This document shows, piece after piece, positions 18,522 through 29,095 of a stretch of DNA of 42,077 bases. Location: contig NZ_AFNV02000030.1 of assembly GCF_000215955.2 (NCBI RefSeq), positions 1-42,077 on the forward strand. The letters run 5' to 3'. Source of the stretch: Salinisphaera shabanensis E1L3A (GTDB lineage Bacteria; Pseudomonadota; Gammaproteobacteria; Nevskiales; Salinisphaeraceae). The position numbers and the translations under genes were made by a program. Numbering within the stretch: the stretch's first letter is position 1; each line of letters begins with the position of its first letter. The notes beneath the pieces were generated by a model. That model was given only the letters and a program-made list of their open reading frames with translations, was not told the origin of the DNA and ran no database searches.

Positions 18522-18992
18522 ATGAACGAAAACCTGCTCGACGTGTTGCTCTATCTGTTCGAGAACTTCTCGCTGGCGGATGCCGAGCACCTGTCCAGCG
18601 TACGCGACGACCTGGGCGACGCCGGTTTCTTCGATGATGAGATCGACGATGCCTTCGCCTGGATTCGCGCAACCGACCCCGCCGGCCAGTCAATGGCCGA
18701 AACGCCCAGCGACGACGCTATCCGGGTGTATGCCGAGCGCGAAATGCATGTGCTCGATGCCGAATGCCGCGGCTATCTCGCCCAATTGCAGCAGGCCGGC
18801 GTGCTCAGTGCCACCGCCCGAGAGATTGTGATCGATCGGATGATGGCCCTGGCCGAAGACGCTTTTGAAGGCGCCGAGATCGAACAGCTTAAATGGGTTG
18901 TGATGATGGTCCTGTCCTCGAGCGGTCAGGATCAGGCCTATGCCCGCATGGAAGCGATGATCCACGCCGAATCGCCCGGGGCGAGTCACTAG
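18522..18992 (+). CDS. smg: Smg family protein (DUF494)
   Basis: A 156-residue Smg/DUF494 protein. The N-terminus MNENLLDVLLYLFENF is typical, followed by acidic helices and the central region MHVLDAECRGYLAQLQQAGVLS and a C-terminal block with LKWVVMMVLSSSGQ. These proteins are nearly always encoded between dprA and topA, as here. The function is unknown. Confidence 0.93.
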   Translation: MNENLLDVLLYLFENFSLADAEHLSSVRDDLGDAGFFDDEIDDAFAWIRATDPAGQSMAETPSDDAIRVYAEREMHVLDAECRGYLAQLQQAGVLSATAREIVIDRMMALAEDAFEGAEIEQLKWVVMMVLSSSGQDQAYARMEAMIHAESPGASH

Positions 18993-19147
18993 CGAACTCC
19001 CTGCCCTGCGCTTCGGCCGCTCGCAGGCTCGTCATGCGCCGGCCGACGCGGTTGACGTGCCTCGGTCGCGCATGCTTCAAAGGCTATGCTAGTGTGCAGC
19101 GCCCTGCGCGTAAGTGCAGGCCTCAATCCCAAATATAGCGTGAATCG

Positions 19148-21679
19148 ATGAGTCGTAATCTCGTCATCGTGGAATCGCCGGCCAAGGCCCGGACGATCGA
19201 AAAATATCTCGGCAAGGACTATGAGGTCCTGGCCTCGTACGGCCATGTGCGCGATCTCGTGCCCAAGGAGGGCGCGGTTGATACCGAGCACGACTTTGCG
19301 ATGCGCTACGACATCATCGATCGCAACGCGAAGCAGGTCGACAAGATTGCCCGCTCGCTGAAGAAGTCGGATGCCCTGCTGCTGGCGACTGACCCGGATC
19401 GCGAAGGCGAAGCCATTGCCTGGCACCTGCTCGAACTGCTACGCGAACGCGGTCTGCTCGAAGACAAGCACGTCGCCCGCGTGGTTTTCCACGAAATCAC
19501 CAAGAAAGCGGTCGGCTCCGCGGTCGCCAATCCGCGTGAAATCTCCGACGATCTGGTTAATGCCCAGCAGGCTCGGCGGGCGCTCGATTATCTGGTGGGC
19601 TTCAATCTTTCACCGCTGCTCTGGCGCAAGGTTCAGCGTGGGCTGTCGGCCGGGCGTGTGCAGTCACCGGCGCTGCGCCTGATCTGCGAGCGCGATGCCG
19701 AGATTGAAGCCTTCATCCCCCAGGAATACTGGAAGATCGAAGCCCAGGTCGAAAAGGACGCACAGCCGTTTTCTGCACGCTTGTCGCAGCTCGACGGCGA
19801 AAAGGTCGAGCAGTTCACGGTCAACAACCAGGGCAGCGCTGATGCCGCCCTGGAAACGCTCACCAAGGCCGCGCAAGGCCAGCTGCGCGTGGTCAAGGTC
19901 GATCGCAAACAGCGCAAGCGTAATCCGGCGCCGCCGTTCACGACCTCCACGCTGCAACAGGAGGCCGCACGCAAGCTTGGGTTTACGGCCAAGCGCACCA
20001 TGCGCACGGCACAAAGCCTGTATGAAGGCGTATCGATCGACGGCGCCGAGGCGACCGGTCTGATCACCTATATGCGGACCGACTCGGTCAGTCTGGCCGC
20101 GGATGCGGTCAACGAACTGCGTTCGATGATCGGCAAGCGCTATGGCGACAAGAACCTGCCCGACGCGCCGCGTACCTTCAAGACCAAATCGAAGAACGCC
20201 CAGGAAGCGCATGAGGCCATCCGGCCGACCGAGAGCGCGCGTATCCCGGACGAAATCAAATCCAACCTGACCAGCGATCAGGCGCGCCTGTACGAGTTGA
20301 TCTGGCAGCGCACTGTCGCCAGCCAGATGATGCATGCCCTGTTCGATACGGTCTCGGCCGATCTCGCCGCTGGCGACGACGCGAAGCACCTCTTCCGGGC
20401 CTCGGGCCGAACCCTGCGCGAGCCGGGCTTTCTTTCGGTTTACAAGGAAGGTAAGGACGACGACAAGGGCGACGACGACGCCGATAAGCGCCTGCCGCAC
20501 CTGGAAGAAAACGAGCTGCTCAAGCTCGCCGAGATCATCCCGACTCAGCATTTCACCGAGCCGCCGCCGCGCTTTACCGAAGCCGCGCTGGTGAAAACGC
20601 TCGAGGAATACGATATCGGCCGGCCATCGACCTATGCCTCAATCATCTCGACGCTGCAGGATCGCGAGTACGTCGAAATGGATGGCAAAGCGTTCATGCC
20701 GACGCCGCTGGGCAAGATCGTCAACAAGTTCCTGACCGACCATTTCACCCGCTATGTGGACTACAAGTTCACCGCCAATCTGGAAGACCGGCTGGATGCG
20801 GTCTCGCGTGGCGAGGAGAAATGGCAACCGTTGCTCAGGGAATTCTGGGATCGCTTCTCCGAGCAGATCGAGTCCAAGCAAGATCTCTCGCGCGAAGAAG
20901 TCGCCCAGGCCCGGGAACTCGGTACCGATCCGAAATCCGGCAAACCGGTGATCGTGCGCATCGGCCGCTTCGGCCCGTTCGTGCAGATCGGCAGCAAGGA
21001 CGACGAAGAAAAACCCAAGTTCGCCGGCCTGCGCAAAGGCCAGGACATGGACAAGATCACCCTCGACGAGGCGCTGTATCTGTTCAACCTGCCGCGCGAT
21101 CTCGGGGAAACGCCGGAAGGCGAGGAAATGATCGTCAACGTCGGTCGCTTCGGCCCCTATGTGCGTTACGGCAAGAAGTTCGCCTCGCTCAAGGAAGACG
21201 ATCCCTACACGGTGACCAAGGAACGTGCGCTGGAAGTGGTCGCCGCGAAGAAAGAGGCCGACGCCAAGAAACTGATCAAGCACTTCGAAGCCGAAGGCAT
21301 CAAGGTCCAGCACGGCCCCTTTGGTGTCTATATCACCGACGGCAAAAAGAACGCCAGCGTGCCCAAGGACCAGGAGCCGGCCGATCTGACCCTGGAACAG
21401 TGTCAGGAGATCATCGCCAAGGCGCCCGAGAAGAAAAAGCGCGGCCGTAAAGGCGCGGCCAAGAAAGACACCGCAAAAACCAGCGCGAAGTCGACAGCCA
21501 AGACAACCAAGAGCACCGCTGCGAAAAAAACCACGGCGGCCAAGAGTACGTCCAAGGCCAAGAGCACAACCAAGGCCGCGGCCGCCAAGAAGACCACGGC
21601 CAAACGCAGCACGGCCAAGAAGGCGCCGGCCAAATCGAGCACAAAATCGGCCGACAGCGCCAACAAGGGCGACGCCTGA
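19148..21679 (+). CDS. topA: DNA topoisomerase I (type IA)
   Basis: TopA relaxes negative supercoils. 843 residues. The Toprim domain begins with LVIVESPAKARTIEKYLG and contains ATDPDREGEAIAWHL; the catalytic Tyr308 is in GLITYMRTDSV. The C-terminal part lacks the Cys4 zinc fingers of E. coli TopA. It has instead repeat modules of the Topo_C_Rpt kind (IGRFGPFVQIG, VGRFGPYVRYG, HGPFGVYIT) and ends in a roughly 80-residue Lys/Ala/Thr/Ser-rich tail resembling histone H1 tails. The 155 nt upstream should contain its promoter, but I found no convincing spaced pair. Confidence 0.97.
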   Translation: MSRNLVIVESPAKARTIEKYLGKDYEVLASYGHVRDLVPKEGAVDTEHDFAMRYDIIDRNAKQVDKIARSLKKSDALLLATDPDREGEAIAWHLLELLRERGLLEDKHVARVVFHEITKKAVGSAVANPREISDDLVNAQQARRALDYLVGFNLSPLLWRKVQRGLSAGRVQSPALRLICERDAEIEAFIPQEYWKIEAQVEKDAQPFSARLSQLDGEKVEQFTVNNQGSADAALETLTKAAQGQLRVVKVDRKQRKRNPAPPFTTSTLQQEAARKLGFTAKRTMRTAQSLYEGVSIDGAEATGLITYMRTDSVSLAADAVNELRSMIGKRYGDKNLPDAPRTFKTKSKNAQEAHEAIRPTESARIPDEIKSNLTSDQARLYELIWQRTVASQMMHALFDTVSADLAAGDDAKHLFRASGRTLREPGFLSVYKEGKDDDKGDDDADKRLPHLEENELLKLAEIIPTQHFTEPPPRFTEAALVKTLEEYDIGRPSTYASIISTLQDREYVEMDGKAFMPTPLGKIVNKFLTDHFTRYVDYKFTANLEDRLDAVSRGEEKWQPLLREFWDRFSEQIESKQDLSREEVAQARELGTDPKSGKPVIVRIGRFGPFVQIGSKDDEEKPKFAGLRKGQDMDKITLDEALYLFNLPRDLGETPEGEEMIVNVGRFGPYVRYGKKFASLKEDDPYTVTKERALEVVAAKKEADAKKLIKHFEAEGIKVQHGPFGVYITDGKKNASVPKDQEPADLTLEQCQEIIAKAPEKKKRGRKGAAKKDTAKTSAKSTAKTTKSTAAKKTTAAKSTSKAKSTTKAAAAKKTTAKRSTAKKAPAKSSTKSADSANKGDA

Positions 21680-21710
21680 TTACGCACACGCCTGACTCGA
21701 CCGAGCGTCT

Positions 21711-22313
21711 ATGACTACAGATTCGAACCGTGCAGGCGCGCATGTCAGCGCCCACCGCCTGCGCCATGCCGCCCGTATTCTTCATGCGGGCGGCGTGGTC
21801 GCCCATGCCACGGAAGGCGTGTGGGGTCTGGCCTGCGATCCGCTGGATCCGGCGGCCGTGCTGCGCCTGCTCACGCTCAAGCAACGCGATATCGAGCGCG
21901 GCCTGATTGTCATTGGGGCCGATAGCACGCAGCTCGAACCCTTCGTTGCAAGCGACGCCGATCAGGCCTGGGCACGGGCCACTGAAAGCTGGCCCGCCGC
22001 CATAACCTGGTTGCTGCCCGCGGCAGACAACACGCCCTGGTGGCTCACCGGAGCCCACGATAGCATTGCCCTGCGCCAGACCGCCCACGCCGACAGCGCT
22101 GCGCTATGCCGGGCATTCGGCGGCGCGCTGGTTTCAACCAGTGCAAACATAAGCGCGCGCCCGCCGGTACGCAGTACCTGGCAAGCACGTGCACGGCTGG
22201 GTACGCATCGGCGTACGCTTGTCGACATGATCCTTGGCGGCACGCCCGATACGCCGGGGCGCCCCAGCACGATTCGCGACGCCCGCAGCGGCGAGACGCT
22301 GCGAGGCCGCTGA
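21711..22313 (+). CDS. tsaC: Threonylcarbamoyl-AMP synthase TsaC
   Basis: TsaC makes threonylcarbamoyl-AMP from Thr, bicarbonate and ATP for the t6A37 tRNA modification. 200 residues of the Sua5/YciO/YrdC family: [18 protein letters not shown] near the N-terminus (the usual P-T-E-x-x-x-G-L pattern with Ala before Thr), [16 protein letters not shown] and [13 protein letters not shown]. The N-terminus has about a dozen residues before the conserved core. It lies 31 nt after topA and 1 nt before hemF. TsaD, the transferase of the same pathway, is encoded at 29603-30664. Confidence 0.95.
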   Translation: MTTDSNRAGAHVSAHRLRHAARILHAGGVVAHATEGVWGLACDPLDPAAVLRLLTLKQRDIERGLIVIGADSTQLEPFVASDADQAWARATESWPAAITWLLPAADNTPWWLTGAHDSIALRQTAHADSAALCRAFGGALVSTSANISARPPVRSTWQARARLGTHRRTLVDMILGGTPDTPGRPSTIRDARSGETLRGR

Positions 22314-22314
22314 G

Positions 22315-23238
22315 ATGAGTCACGCCGGAATCGATGCCGATCGCGTAATCACCTGGTTTCGCGAGCTGCAGGACCATATCTGCGATCGCCTGAGCGTGTT
22401 CGAGCCCACGCTCGATTTTCATATCGACGCCTGGCAGCGACCGGCCGGCGGCGGCGGCGATACCCGCGTGCTCGCCGACGGTGAAACATTCGAGCGCGCC
22501 GGCGTGAATTTCTCCCGCGTGACCGGCGACAACCTGCCGGCCTCGGCATCCGCGCGCCGGCCGGAACTCGCCGGTCGCTCGTTTATTGCCACAGGTGTGT
22601 CGGTGGTCATCCACCCCCGCAATCCCTATGCCCCCACGGCCCACGCCAACGTGCGTTTCTTCGTTGCCGAAAAAGAAGGCGAAGACCCGGTGTGGTGGTT
22701 TGGCGGCGGCTTCGATTTGACGCCTTACTATCCGTTCGAAGCCGATGCGGTGGCCTGGCATGAAGCAGCGCGCGATGCCTGTGCGCCTTTCGGCGACGAA
22801 CTCTACGGCCGCTTCAAGGCCTGGTGCGACGACTACTTCTATCTGCCCCATCGCGACGAGACACGCGGCGTCGGCGGGCTGTTCTTCGACGATTTCGATG
22901 AGCTTGGCTTCGAAGACAGCTTTGCCTTCGTGCGTAGCGTCGGCCAGGCGTTTATCGATGCCTATGCGCCGATCATCGAGCGCCGGCGCGAGCACGATTA
23001 CGGCGAGCGCGAGCGCGACTTCCAGCTCTATCGGCGTGGGCGCTACGTCGAGTTCAATCTGGTTTACGACCGCGGCACGCTATTCGGCCTGCAATCGCGC
23101 GGGCGTACCGAATCCATCCTGATGTCGATGCCGCCACTGGCATCGTGGCAATATGGGTACACGCCCGTACCCGGCAGCCCCGAAGCCACGCTCTACGAGG
23201 ACTTTCTCAAGCCTCGTGACTGGCTCGGCGCGACTTGA
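22315..23238 (+). CDS. hemF: Oxygen-dependent coproporphyrinogen III oxidase
   Basis: HemF decarboxylates coproporphyrinogen III to protoporphyrinogen IX with O2, in haem synthesis. ATG 22315, one base after the tsaC stop, gives 307 residues (E. coli 299). Signature blocks are [51 protein letters not shown] and [21 protein letters not shown]. tsaC-hemF adjacency is also seen in Pseudomonas. An earlier in-frame start inside tsaC is rejected. Confidence 0.97.
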   Translation: MSHAGIDADRVITWFRELQDHICDRLSVFEPTLDFHIDAWQRPAGGGGDTRVLADGETFERAGVNFSRVTGDNLPASASARRPELAGRSFIATGVSVVIHPRNPYAPTAHANVRFFVAEKEGEDPVWWFGGGFDLTPYYPFEADAVAWHEAARDACAPFGDELYGRFKAWCDDYFYLPHRDETRGVGGLFFDDFDELGFEDSFAFVRSVGQAFIDAYAPIIERRREHDYGERERDFQLYRRGRYVEFNLVYDRGTLFGLQSRGRTESILMSMPPLASWQYGYTPVPGSPEATLYEDFLKPRDWLGAT

Positions 23239-23267
23239 GCCGACCGAAGGATGAGATTCACCACCCG

Positions 23268-24236
23268 ATGCATATCACGCTTACCGAACTGCGGTATCTG
23301 ATCGCGCTCGACAAGGAGCGCCACTTCGGCCGGGCCGCCAAACGCGCTTTTGTGAGCCAGCCGACCCTGTCGGTCGCGGTCAAGAAGCTCGAAGGCGAGC
23401 TCGGTGTCACCGTATTCGAACGCAATCGCGGGGAGGCCCGGGTCACGCCGATCGGCCGCCGCATCATCGAACAGGCCTATCGTATTCTGGGCGAAGTCAG
23501 CGCCTTGGAAACCGTAGCCGAACAGGGCCGTGACGAGCTCAAGGGCGCCCTGCGTCTGGGCGTGATTTATACGGTCGGCCCGTATCTATTGCCGCACCTG
23601 ATCCCGGCGCTGCGCGAAAGCACGCCCGATATGCCGCTGATTATCGAAGAGAACTTCACCGGCGCACTCACCCAGCAGTTACGCAACAACGAGCTCGATG
23701 CCGTGATCGTGGCCATGCCCTACGATGTCGGCGGCTTTTCCACTTGGCCGCTCTATGACGAATCCTTCGTCGTCGTCATGCCACAGACGCATCGCTGGGC
23801 CCACCGCGACGAGATCGATGCCAACGAACTCGCCGAGGAAGATCTGCTGTTGCTCGGGCCCGGCCACTGCTTTCGCGATCAGGTACTGGCGCTTTGCGAA
23901 GACTGTCGGGATCGCGAACGCGAACGCCAGCCGCATTCCGGCTCCAGTCTGGAAACGATTCGCCACATGGTAGCCAGCGGCCTCGGCGTGACCGTATTGC
24001 CCCGTTCGTCGATTCCAGGCCTGTCGGAAGAGTCACGCCTGTTGGAGACTCGACCGTTCGCCGGCGATGCGCCCATGCGCCGTATTGCCATTGCCTGGCG
24101 CAAGAGCTTTCCGCGACCACGGGCCATCACGGCCCTGCACGATGCCGTCATGCAATGCGACCCCAGCGGCGTCACGCTGTTGCCAGAAGAAGTCGCGGTC
24201 AACGTCGACGACGACACGTTCGCTGAAAGCTTTTAA
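23268..24236 (+). CDS. oxyR: Hydrogen peroxide-responsive regulator OxyR
   Basis: OxyR is a LysR-type regulator that activates peroxide-defence genes when two Cys residues form a disulphide. ATG 23268 (MHITLTELRYL) gives 322 residues. The winged-helix N-terminus includes HFGRAAKRAFVSQPTLSVAVKKLE. The redox pair is visible in GPGHCFRDQVLALC: Cys201 and Cys210, equivalent to E. coli C199 and C208, with a further Cys213. It follows hemF by 29 nt, and haem supply next to a peroxide regulator makes sense if co-transcribed. A TTG start overlapping hemF is possible. Confidence 0.95.
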   Translation: MHITLTELRYLIALDKERHFGRAAKRAFVSQPTLSVAVKKLEGELGVTVFERNRGEARVTPIGRRIIEQAYRILGEVSALETVAEQGRDELKGALRLGVIYTVGPYLLPHLIPALRESTPDMPLIIEENFTGALTQQLRNNELDAVIVAMPYDVGGFSTWPLYDESFVVVMPQTHRWAHRDEIDANELAEEDLLLLGPGHCFRDQVLALCEDCRDRERERQPHSGSSLETIRHMVASGLGVTVLPRSSIPGLSEESRLLETRPFAGDAPMRRIAIAWRKSFPRPRAITALHDAVMQCDPSGVTLLPEEVAVNVDDDTFAESF

Positions 24237-24458
24237 TCCGGCACCAGCACAGCTGACTATGGCCACTGTTTTCAACGCCTCGCCCCATGAAGGCCGGCAC
24301 ATGTCCGTCTTTCATTCGAACAAGGCTTCACGGCTAACGCCCGCCACGCATACGTGCAGCGCGCATTCGTTTTATTAACCCGACTGGCCAGCTGTTTTCA
24401 TACCGCGTCAACAAAAACACGTCCGCCGCGCCGGCCAGCGTGAGTTACACTCGGCGCT

Positions 24459-26408
24459 GTGAATAGCCCCAACGCCAAGATCGCCATGCGCCTGTTTTTC
24501 ATGGCCATACTGCTGCTGTATGCCGGCACCAGCCTCGCCGCCGATGCCGCCCAGCGCGCGGTATTTCGCGATGCGCTCGCGGCCGCCCAGCAAGGCCGTC
24601 TGGACGACCGCTCGGACCTACGTGCGCAGCTACAAACTTACCCGCTCTACAATTATCTGAGTGCTGCTGAACTGCGCTACCGGCTCGATACCGATGCCAA
24701 CGCCGCGCTCGACACCCAGATCCAGTCGTTCATATCCGCCCACCCGGACCTTCCGCCGGCCGAAAGCCTGCGCCGCAACTGGCTCCCGACACTGGCCCGG
24801 CGCGATCGCTGGTCGATGCTACTGGCCAACACGAAAGACAGCGACGGCTCGACTGCGACCTGTCGCGCCGTTAACGCCCGTATTCAGATGGGCGGCAATC
24901 CGCGTGCCGCCGCGCTCGATCTCTGGCGCGTTGGCCGCAGTCAGCCCGATGCCTGCGACCCTGTATTCGGCTGGCTTGAAGCGCAGGGCCTACTTGGTGC
25001 GGACGAAGTTCTAGAGCGCGCACGCCTGGCCGTGCTGGCAGGCCAGTTCGGCCTCACCCGCTATCTGGCACGCCAGCTGCCGGCGAACCGGCGCGCACGC
25101 GTCGACCAGTGGCTTGATGTTGCGGAAACGCCTGCAAACCTGCACTACGCGTCGGCCGGCCTCGACGGCGATATCGCGGTCTACGCATTCAAACGCTACG
25201 CGCTACGTGATCTCGACCGTGCGGCCGACTTGTTCACGCCCCTGGCCGAACGCCTGCAGCTCGACGAAGCCCAGCGCCACGACATGAAGCGCCAGCTCGC
25301 CCTGCTCTACGCCCAGTCTCAAAAATCCCAGGCGCTGGTGTGGTTCGCACGTATGGATCATGCGCGTATGAACGACGACGAGCACGCGCTTGGCTGGGAA
25401 ATTCGTGCCGCGATCTATCACGAGCGATGGCCGCTGGTCGTGGACGCCATCAACGATCTGCCGCCCGCCATCGCCGACGAGGAAGAATGGCGCTACTGGC
25501 ATGCGCGGGCACTCGAAGCCATGGGCCGCACCCAACAGGCGCGTACGCTTTACACGCCGCTGGCTCAGGAACGCAGCTACCACGGCTATCTTGCCGCCGA
25601 CGCGCTCGATCAGGACTACAGCCTCAACGAACAGCCCCTGGTCGTGGACCGCCCCGCACGGGCACGCGTTGAGTCGCGAGCCGCGCTCGATCGCGCCTAC
25701 GAACTGCGCGCCCTCGGCATGGAGCATGCCGCCGGGCTCGAATGGAACGCGGTCATCGACGGTCTGGATCAGGCGGCGCTCGCCCAGGCTGCACGTATCG
25801 CCCATGAATGGAACTGGCATTCACGCGCGATCATTACACTGGTGAAAGCCGACTACTGGGACGACCTGGATATTCGCTACCCCACGCCCTACAGCGATGC
25901 GGTACGTCAGTTCGCCGACGACAACGATCTCGACCCGGCCTATGTGTTCGCCATCATGCGAACCGAATCGCTGTTCCAGCCGGCCATCCGTTCCTCGGCG
26001 GGCGCCGTCGGCCTGATGCAACTGTTGCCGGGCACTGCCCGGCTGGTAGCCCGTCGTATGGACGCAACATCCCCCTCGAGCAGCGCGCTGACAATCCCTG
26101 AAATCAATATCCAGCTCGGCACGGGCTATCTGGCTCAGATGCTCGATCGCTGGGACGGCAATATTGCCATGGCGAGTGCAAGCTATAACGCCGGGCCGCA
26201 GCGTATCCAGCGCTGGCTGCCCGACGACGATATGGATCCGACGATCTGGATTGCGAACATTCCCTATACCGAGACCCGCAACTACGTGCAGCGGGCGATG
26301 TCGCATATGACCGTCTTCCAGGCCCGGCTGAACGAGAACATTGTGCCGCTCGACAAACGCATCGACGAGATCAAACCGAGCTACGGCGACCAAACCGCTA
26401 GCCGTTAG
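24459..26408 (+). CDS. slt: Soluble lytic murein transglycosylase
   Basis: Slt cleaves the MurNAc-GlcNAc bond of peptidoglycan with formation of 1,6-anhydro ends, in the periplasm. 649 residues (E. coli Slt70 is 645). The signal peptide is MRLFFMAILLLYAGTSLA, so ATG 24486 may be the real start rather than GTG 24459. A long superhelical U/L domain (about 35-490) precedes the catalytic SLT domain with FAIMRTESLFQPAIRSSAGA (Glu503), GLMQLLPGTA and MASASYNAGPQR. The 222-nt gap before it should contain the promoter; it holds no gene that I can see. Confidence 0.94.
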   Translation: MNSPNAKIAMRLFFMAILLLYAGTSLAADAAQRAVFRDALAAAQQGRLDDRSDLRAQLQTYPLYNYLSAAELRYRLDTDANAALDTQIQSFISAHPDLPPAESLRRNWLPTLARRDRWSMLLANTKDSDGSTATCRAVNARIQMGGNPRAAALDLWRVGRSQPDACDPVFGWLEAQGLLGADEVLERARLAVLAGQFGLTRYLARQLPANRRARVDQWLDVAETPANLHYASAGLDGDIAVYAFKRYALRDLDRAADLFTPLAERLQLDEAQRHDMKRQLALLYAQSQKSQALVWFARMDHARMNDDEHALGWEIRAAIYHERWPLVVDAINDLPPAIADEEEWRYWHARALEAMGRTQQARTLYTPLAQERSYHGYLAADALDQDYSLNEQPLVVDRPARARVESRAALDRAYELRALGMEHAAGLEWNAVIDGLDQAALAQAARIAHEWNWHSRAIITLVKADYWDDLDIRYPTPYSDAVRQFADDNDLDPAYVFAIMRTESLFQPAIRSSAGAVGLMQLLPGTARLVARRMDATSPSSSALTIPEINIQLGTGYLAQMLDRWDGNIAMASASYNAGPQRIQRWLPDDDMDPTIWIANIPYTETRNYVQRAMSHMTVFQARLNENIVPLDKRIDEIKPSYGDQTASR

Positions 26409-26422
26409 CCCGGGAACGAAAT

Positions 26423-27646
26423 ATGCAACGTTATCTGGTCGGCGGCGCACTGCGGGACGAATGGCTCGGTTTACCGGTGTCCGATCGCGACTGGGTGGTA
26501 GTCGGCGCTCAACCCGAAGATATGGTGGCCGCCGGCTATCGGCCGGTCGGACGCGACTTCCCCGTATTTCTTGATCCCGAAACCCATGAAGAGCATGCGC
26601 TTGCTCGTACCGAACGCAAAAGCGGGCGCGGCTACCATGGCTTCGTATTCCATACCGGCGCCGATGTCAGCCTCGAAGACGATCTCGTCCGTCGCGATCT
26701 GACCATCAACGCGATCGCCCGCGCCGACGATGGCACGCTGATTGATCCATGCGGCGGTCGGTCCGATCTCGAAGCGCGCGTATTGCGCCACGTCTCACCG
26801 GCCTTCGTCGAAGACCCGGTGCGCCTGTTGCGCCTGGCGCGCTATTACGCGCGCTTTGCGCCCCTGGGCTTTCGCGTGGCCGACGAAACGATGGCGCTGT
26901 TGCGCGACATGGTGGCTTCAGGCGAAGTCGATCATCTGGTGCCCGAACGGGTGTGGGCCGAAACCGAACGCGCGCTCATGCACGATGAGCCACAGCTATT
27001 CTTCTATCTGTTACGCGAATGCGGTGCCCTATCGCGTCTTTTCCCGGAACTCGACAATCTGTTCGGCGTGATTCAGCCGATTCGTCATCACCCCGAGATC
27101 GACTCGGGCGTGCATACGCTGTTGGTACTCGGCCAGACGGCGGCCGCTGGCGATTCGCTCGCCGCGCGCTATGCGGCGCTGTGCCACGACTACGGCAAGG
27201 CGAGCACACCGCCGCATATTCTGCCGGGCCATCATGGCCACGAAGCCGCCGGTGTGCCTCTTGCCGATAACTGCAGCAACCGCCTGAGCGTGCCCAAGGC
27301 CGTACGCGAGACCGCCGCTATCGTCACGCGCTGGCATACGCATATCCACCGCATGCACGAACTGCGTCCGGCCACCATGCTCGAGGTATTCGAAGGCATC
27401 GATGCCTTTCGCCGGCCGGAACGTCTCGAGATCCTCATCGCTGTATGTATCGCCGATGTGCGCGGCCGGCTGGGCTTCGAAAAACGACAGTACGACCAGC
27501 CGGCAACCGCGCGCGCAGCGTTCGAGGCCGCGCGTGCCATCGATGCAGGTCGGCTCGCCGCTTCAGGCCTTAAAGGTCCGCAGATCGGTGAGGCATTGCA
27601 TCGCGAGCGTATAAACGCGATCGCCGAAGCGATCGGACGCCGCTAA
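26423..27646 (+). CDS. cca: CCA-adding tRNA nucleotidyltransferase
   Basis: Cca repairs or adds the 3' CCA of tRNAs. 407 residues (E. coli 412). The nucleotidyltransferase core reads [13 protein letters not shown] and the metal-binding [19 protein letters not shown] and the ERxW segment [12 protein letters not shown] follow. The C-terminal half contains an HD domain ([11 protein letters not shown]), as in E. coli, where it gives phosphatase and phosphodiesterase activity. It starts 14 nt after slt and converges on uppP with a 22-nt gap. Confidence 0.96.
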   Translation: MQRYLVGGALRDEWLGLPVSDRDWVVVGAQPEDMVAAGYRPVGRDFPVFLDPETHEEHALARTERKSGRGYHGFVFHTGADVSLEDDLVRRDLTINAIARADDGTLIDPCGGRSDLEARVLRHVSPAFVEDPVRLLRLARYYARFAPLGFRVADETMALLRDMVASGEVDHLVPERVWAETERALMHDEPQLFFYLLRECGALSRLFPELDNLFGVIQPIRHHPEIDSGVHTLLVLGQTAAAGDSLAARYAALCHDYGKASTPPHILPGHHGHEAAGVPLADNCSNRLSVPKAVRETAAIVTRWHTHIHRMHELRPATMLEVFEGIDAFRRPERLEILIAVCIADVRGRLGFEKRQYDQPATARAAFEAARAIDAGRLAASGLKGPQIGEALHRERINAIAEAIGRR

Positions 27647-27668
27647 CGAGTACGCTGCCCTAACGGCA

Positions 27669-28475
27669 TTAACCGTTCCAGCCGAAAATCGCGAACAGCG
27701 CGATGCCCAGAATCACGCGATAGACCACGAACGGCATCATGCCGACCGATTGCAGCATGCGCAGGAAATAATGGATCGCGGCAAATGCGCTGATGCCGGC
27801 CAGCACCGCGGCCATGGCCATTGCGCCCCAGGCGTCGGCTGTCGGCGTCTGGATCAACAACACGGTTTCGAAAGCAATGGCCGCCGTGGTGATTGGAATC
27901 GCGAGATAGAACGCAACGCGCGCTGCGGCCTGGCGATTGAGTCCGCAGGCACGGGCACCGAGTATGGTCATGCCGGAGCGCGACGCGCCGGGAATCAGCG
28001 CGATGGCCTGCGCGAACCCGATCGCCAGATAGGCACGCCAGCCGATCTGGTCCGGCTCGCGTGTACACGGCGCACGCCAGTCCACCCATCCAAGAGCCAG
28101 CCCGAACACGATACTCGTGGTCGCGATCACACCCGGTACGCGCAGCATCGATTCCCCGATCAAGCCGAGGAAAAGACCGAATATGATGGCCGGCACGGTG
28201 GCAAGCAGCAGCCCCCAGGCCATGACGACTTCACCGTCACGACGGCCGGCAGTTATCGATTCGACCCAGGCGTGCCACAGCCGAACCATGTCGTGGCGAA
28301 AATAGACCAGTACTGCCACTAACGTGCCGAGATGCATGGCCAGATCGAAACCCAGCCCCTGGTCCGGCCAGCCCAGAAAATGCGGCACCAGGATGAGATG
28401 CGCCGAGCTCGAAATCGGCAGAAACTCGGTGATGCCTTGCACGATCGCAAGCACCACCATCTGATACCACTCCAT
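27669..28475 (-). CDS. uppP: Undecaprenyl-diphosphatase UppP (BacA)
   Basis: UppP dephosphorylates undecaprenyl diphosphate to recycle the lipid carrier of cell-wall synthesis and can give bacitracin resistance. 268 residues, an integral membrane protein. Both family motifs are seen: GITEFLPISSSAHL with its catalytic Glu (about 14-27) and IPGASRSGMTIL (about 159-170). Several hydrophobic spans separate and follow them. It lies downstream of folK by 119 nt on the same strand. Confidence 0.97.
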   Translation of the reverse strand: MEWYQMVVLAIVQGITEFLPISSSAHLILVPHFLGWPDQGLGFDLAMHLGTLVAVLVYFRHDMVRLWHAWVESITAGRRDGEVVMAWGLLLATVPAIIFGLFLGLIGESMLRVPGVIATTSIVFGLALGWVDWRAPCTREPDQIGWRAYLAIGFAQAIALIPGASRSGMTILGARACGLNRQAAARVAFYLAIPITTAAIAFETVLLIQTPTADAWGAMAMAAVLAGISAFAAIHYFLRMLQSVGMMPFVVYRVILGIALFAIFGWNG

Positions 28476-28594
28476 AGACTCGCCCGAAAGAAAGAAATAA
28501 TCGGCTGCGTATTTGGCCCTATCGGCCGCAAGCAGCGCGCACTATAGCGCGAGCATCCAGCAGGACGCGTTACGTTTTCGTTGCGGTCTCGTGG

Positions 28595-29095
28595 TCATGG
28601 CGACAAGGGCGCATCTGTCTGCAACTGCACCGGTTCGAGCGTGCTCGATTGCGCCGCCATCTGTCCCCAAAGATCGGCATAGCAGGTGCCGCATACAGGA
28701 TGGCGCGCCTGCGGCATGATTTCGGCTAGCGGGCCCAGCACAAACGCCTGGTCGAGGATATCCGCACGCGGCAATACCGGATCGCTTTCGCGCACCACGT
28801 CGCCAAACAACAGAAGATCGATATCGATACATGGCGGTGTATGCGTATGGGCGCGATCGCGTCCGCAGGCCGCTTCGATATCGCGCAGCTGTACACAGAT
28901 ATCGGCAAGACAGGCCGCGGTATCGAAAGCGGCCACGAGATTCAGAAAATCCGCCCCCCGCATCCCGACCGGCGGGCAGCGATAGACCGAAGATCGCCAC
29001 AACGTCCCAAAACTCTGTTCGAGCACATCCAACGCGAGCGCAATATGGGCATGCGGCGATACATTGCTGCCAATACCAACGACCGCTAATGTCAT
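28595..29095 (-). CDS. folK: HPPK, 2-amino-4-hydroxy-6-hydroxymethyldihydropteridine pyrophosphokinase
   Basis: FolK transfers pyrophosphate from ATP to 6-hydroxymethyl-dihydropterin in folate synthesis. 166 residues (E. coli 159). Visible are VVGIGSNVSPHAHI at the N-terminus, VYRCPPVG, and the metal-binding CIDIDLLLFGD followed by LPRADILDQAFVLGPLAEI. The ATG overlaps the folB stop by 4 nt. The C-terminus (CGTCYADLWGQ and a Gln/Thr/Pro tail) is divergent. Comparable folB-folK pairs occur in Pseudomonas. Confidence 0.93.
   Translation of the reverse strand: MTLAVVGIGSNVSPHAHIALALDVLEQSFGTLWRSSVYRCPPVGMRGADFLNLVAAFDTAACLADICVQLRDIEAACGRDRAHTHTPPCIDIDLLLFGDVVRESDPVLPRADILDQAFVLGPLAEIMPQARHPVCGTCYADLWGQMAAQSSTLEPVQLQTDAPLSP

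Noticed and set aside
19052-19090. TTGACG ... TATGCT as a topA promoter
   Set aside because: The spacing is 27 nt, too long for a sigma-70 promoter.
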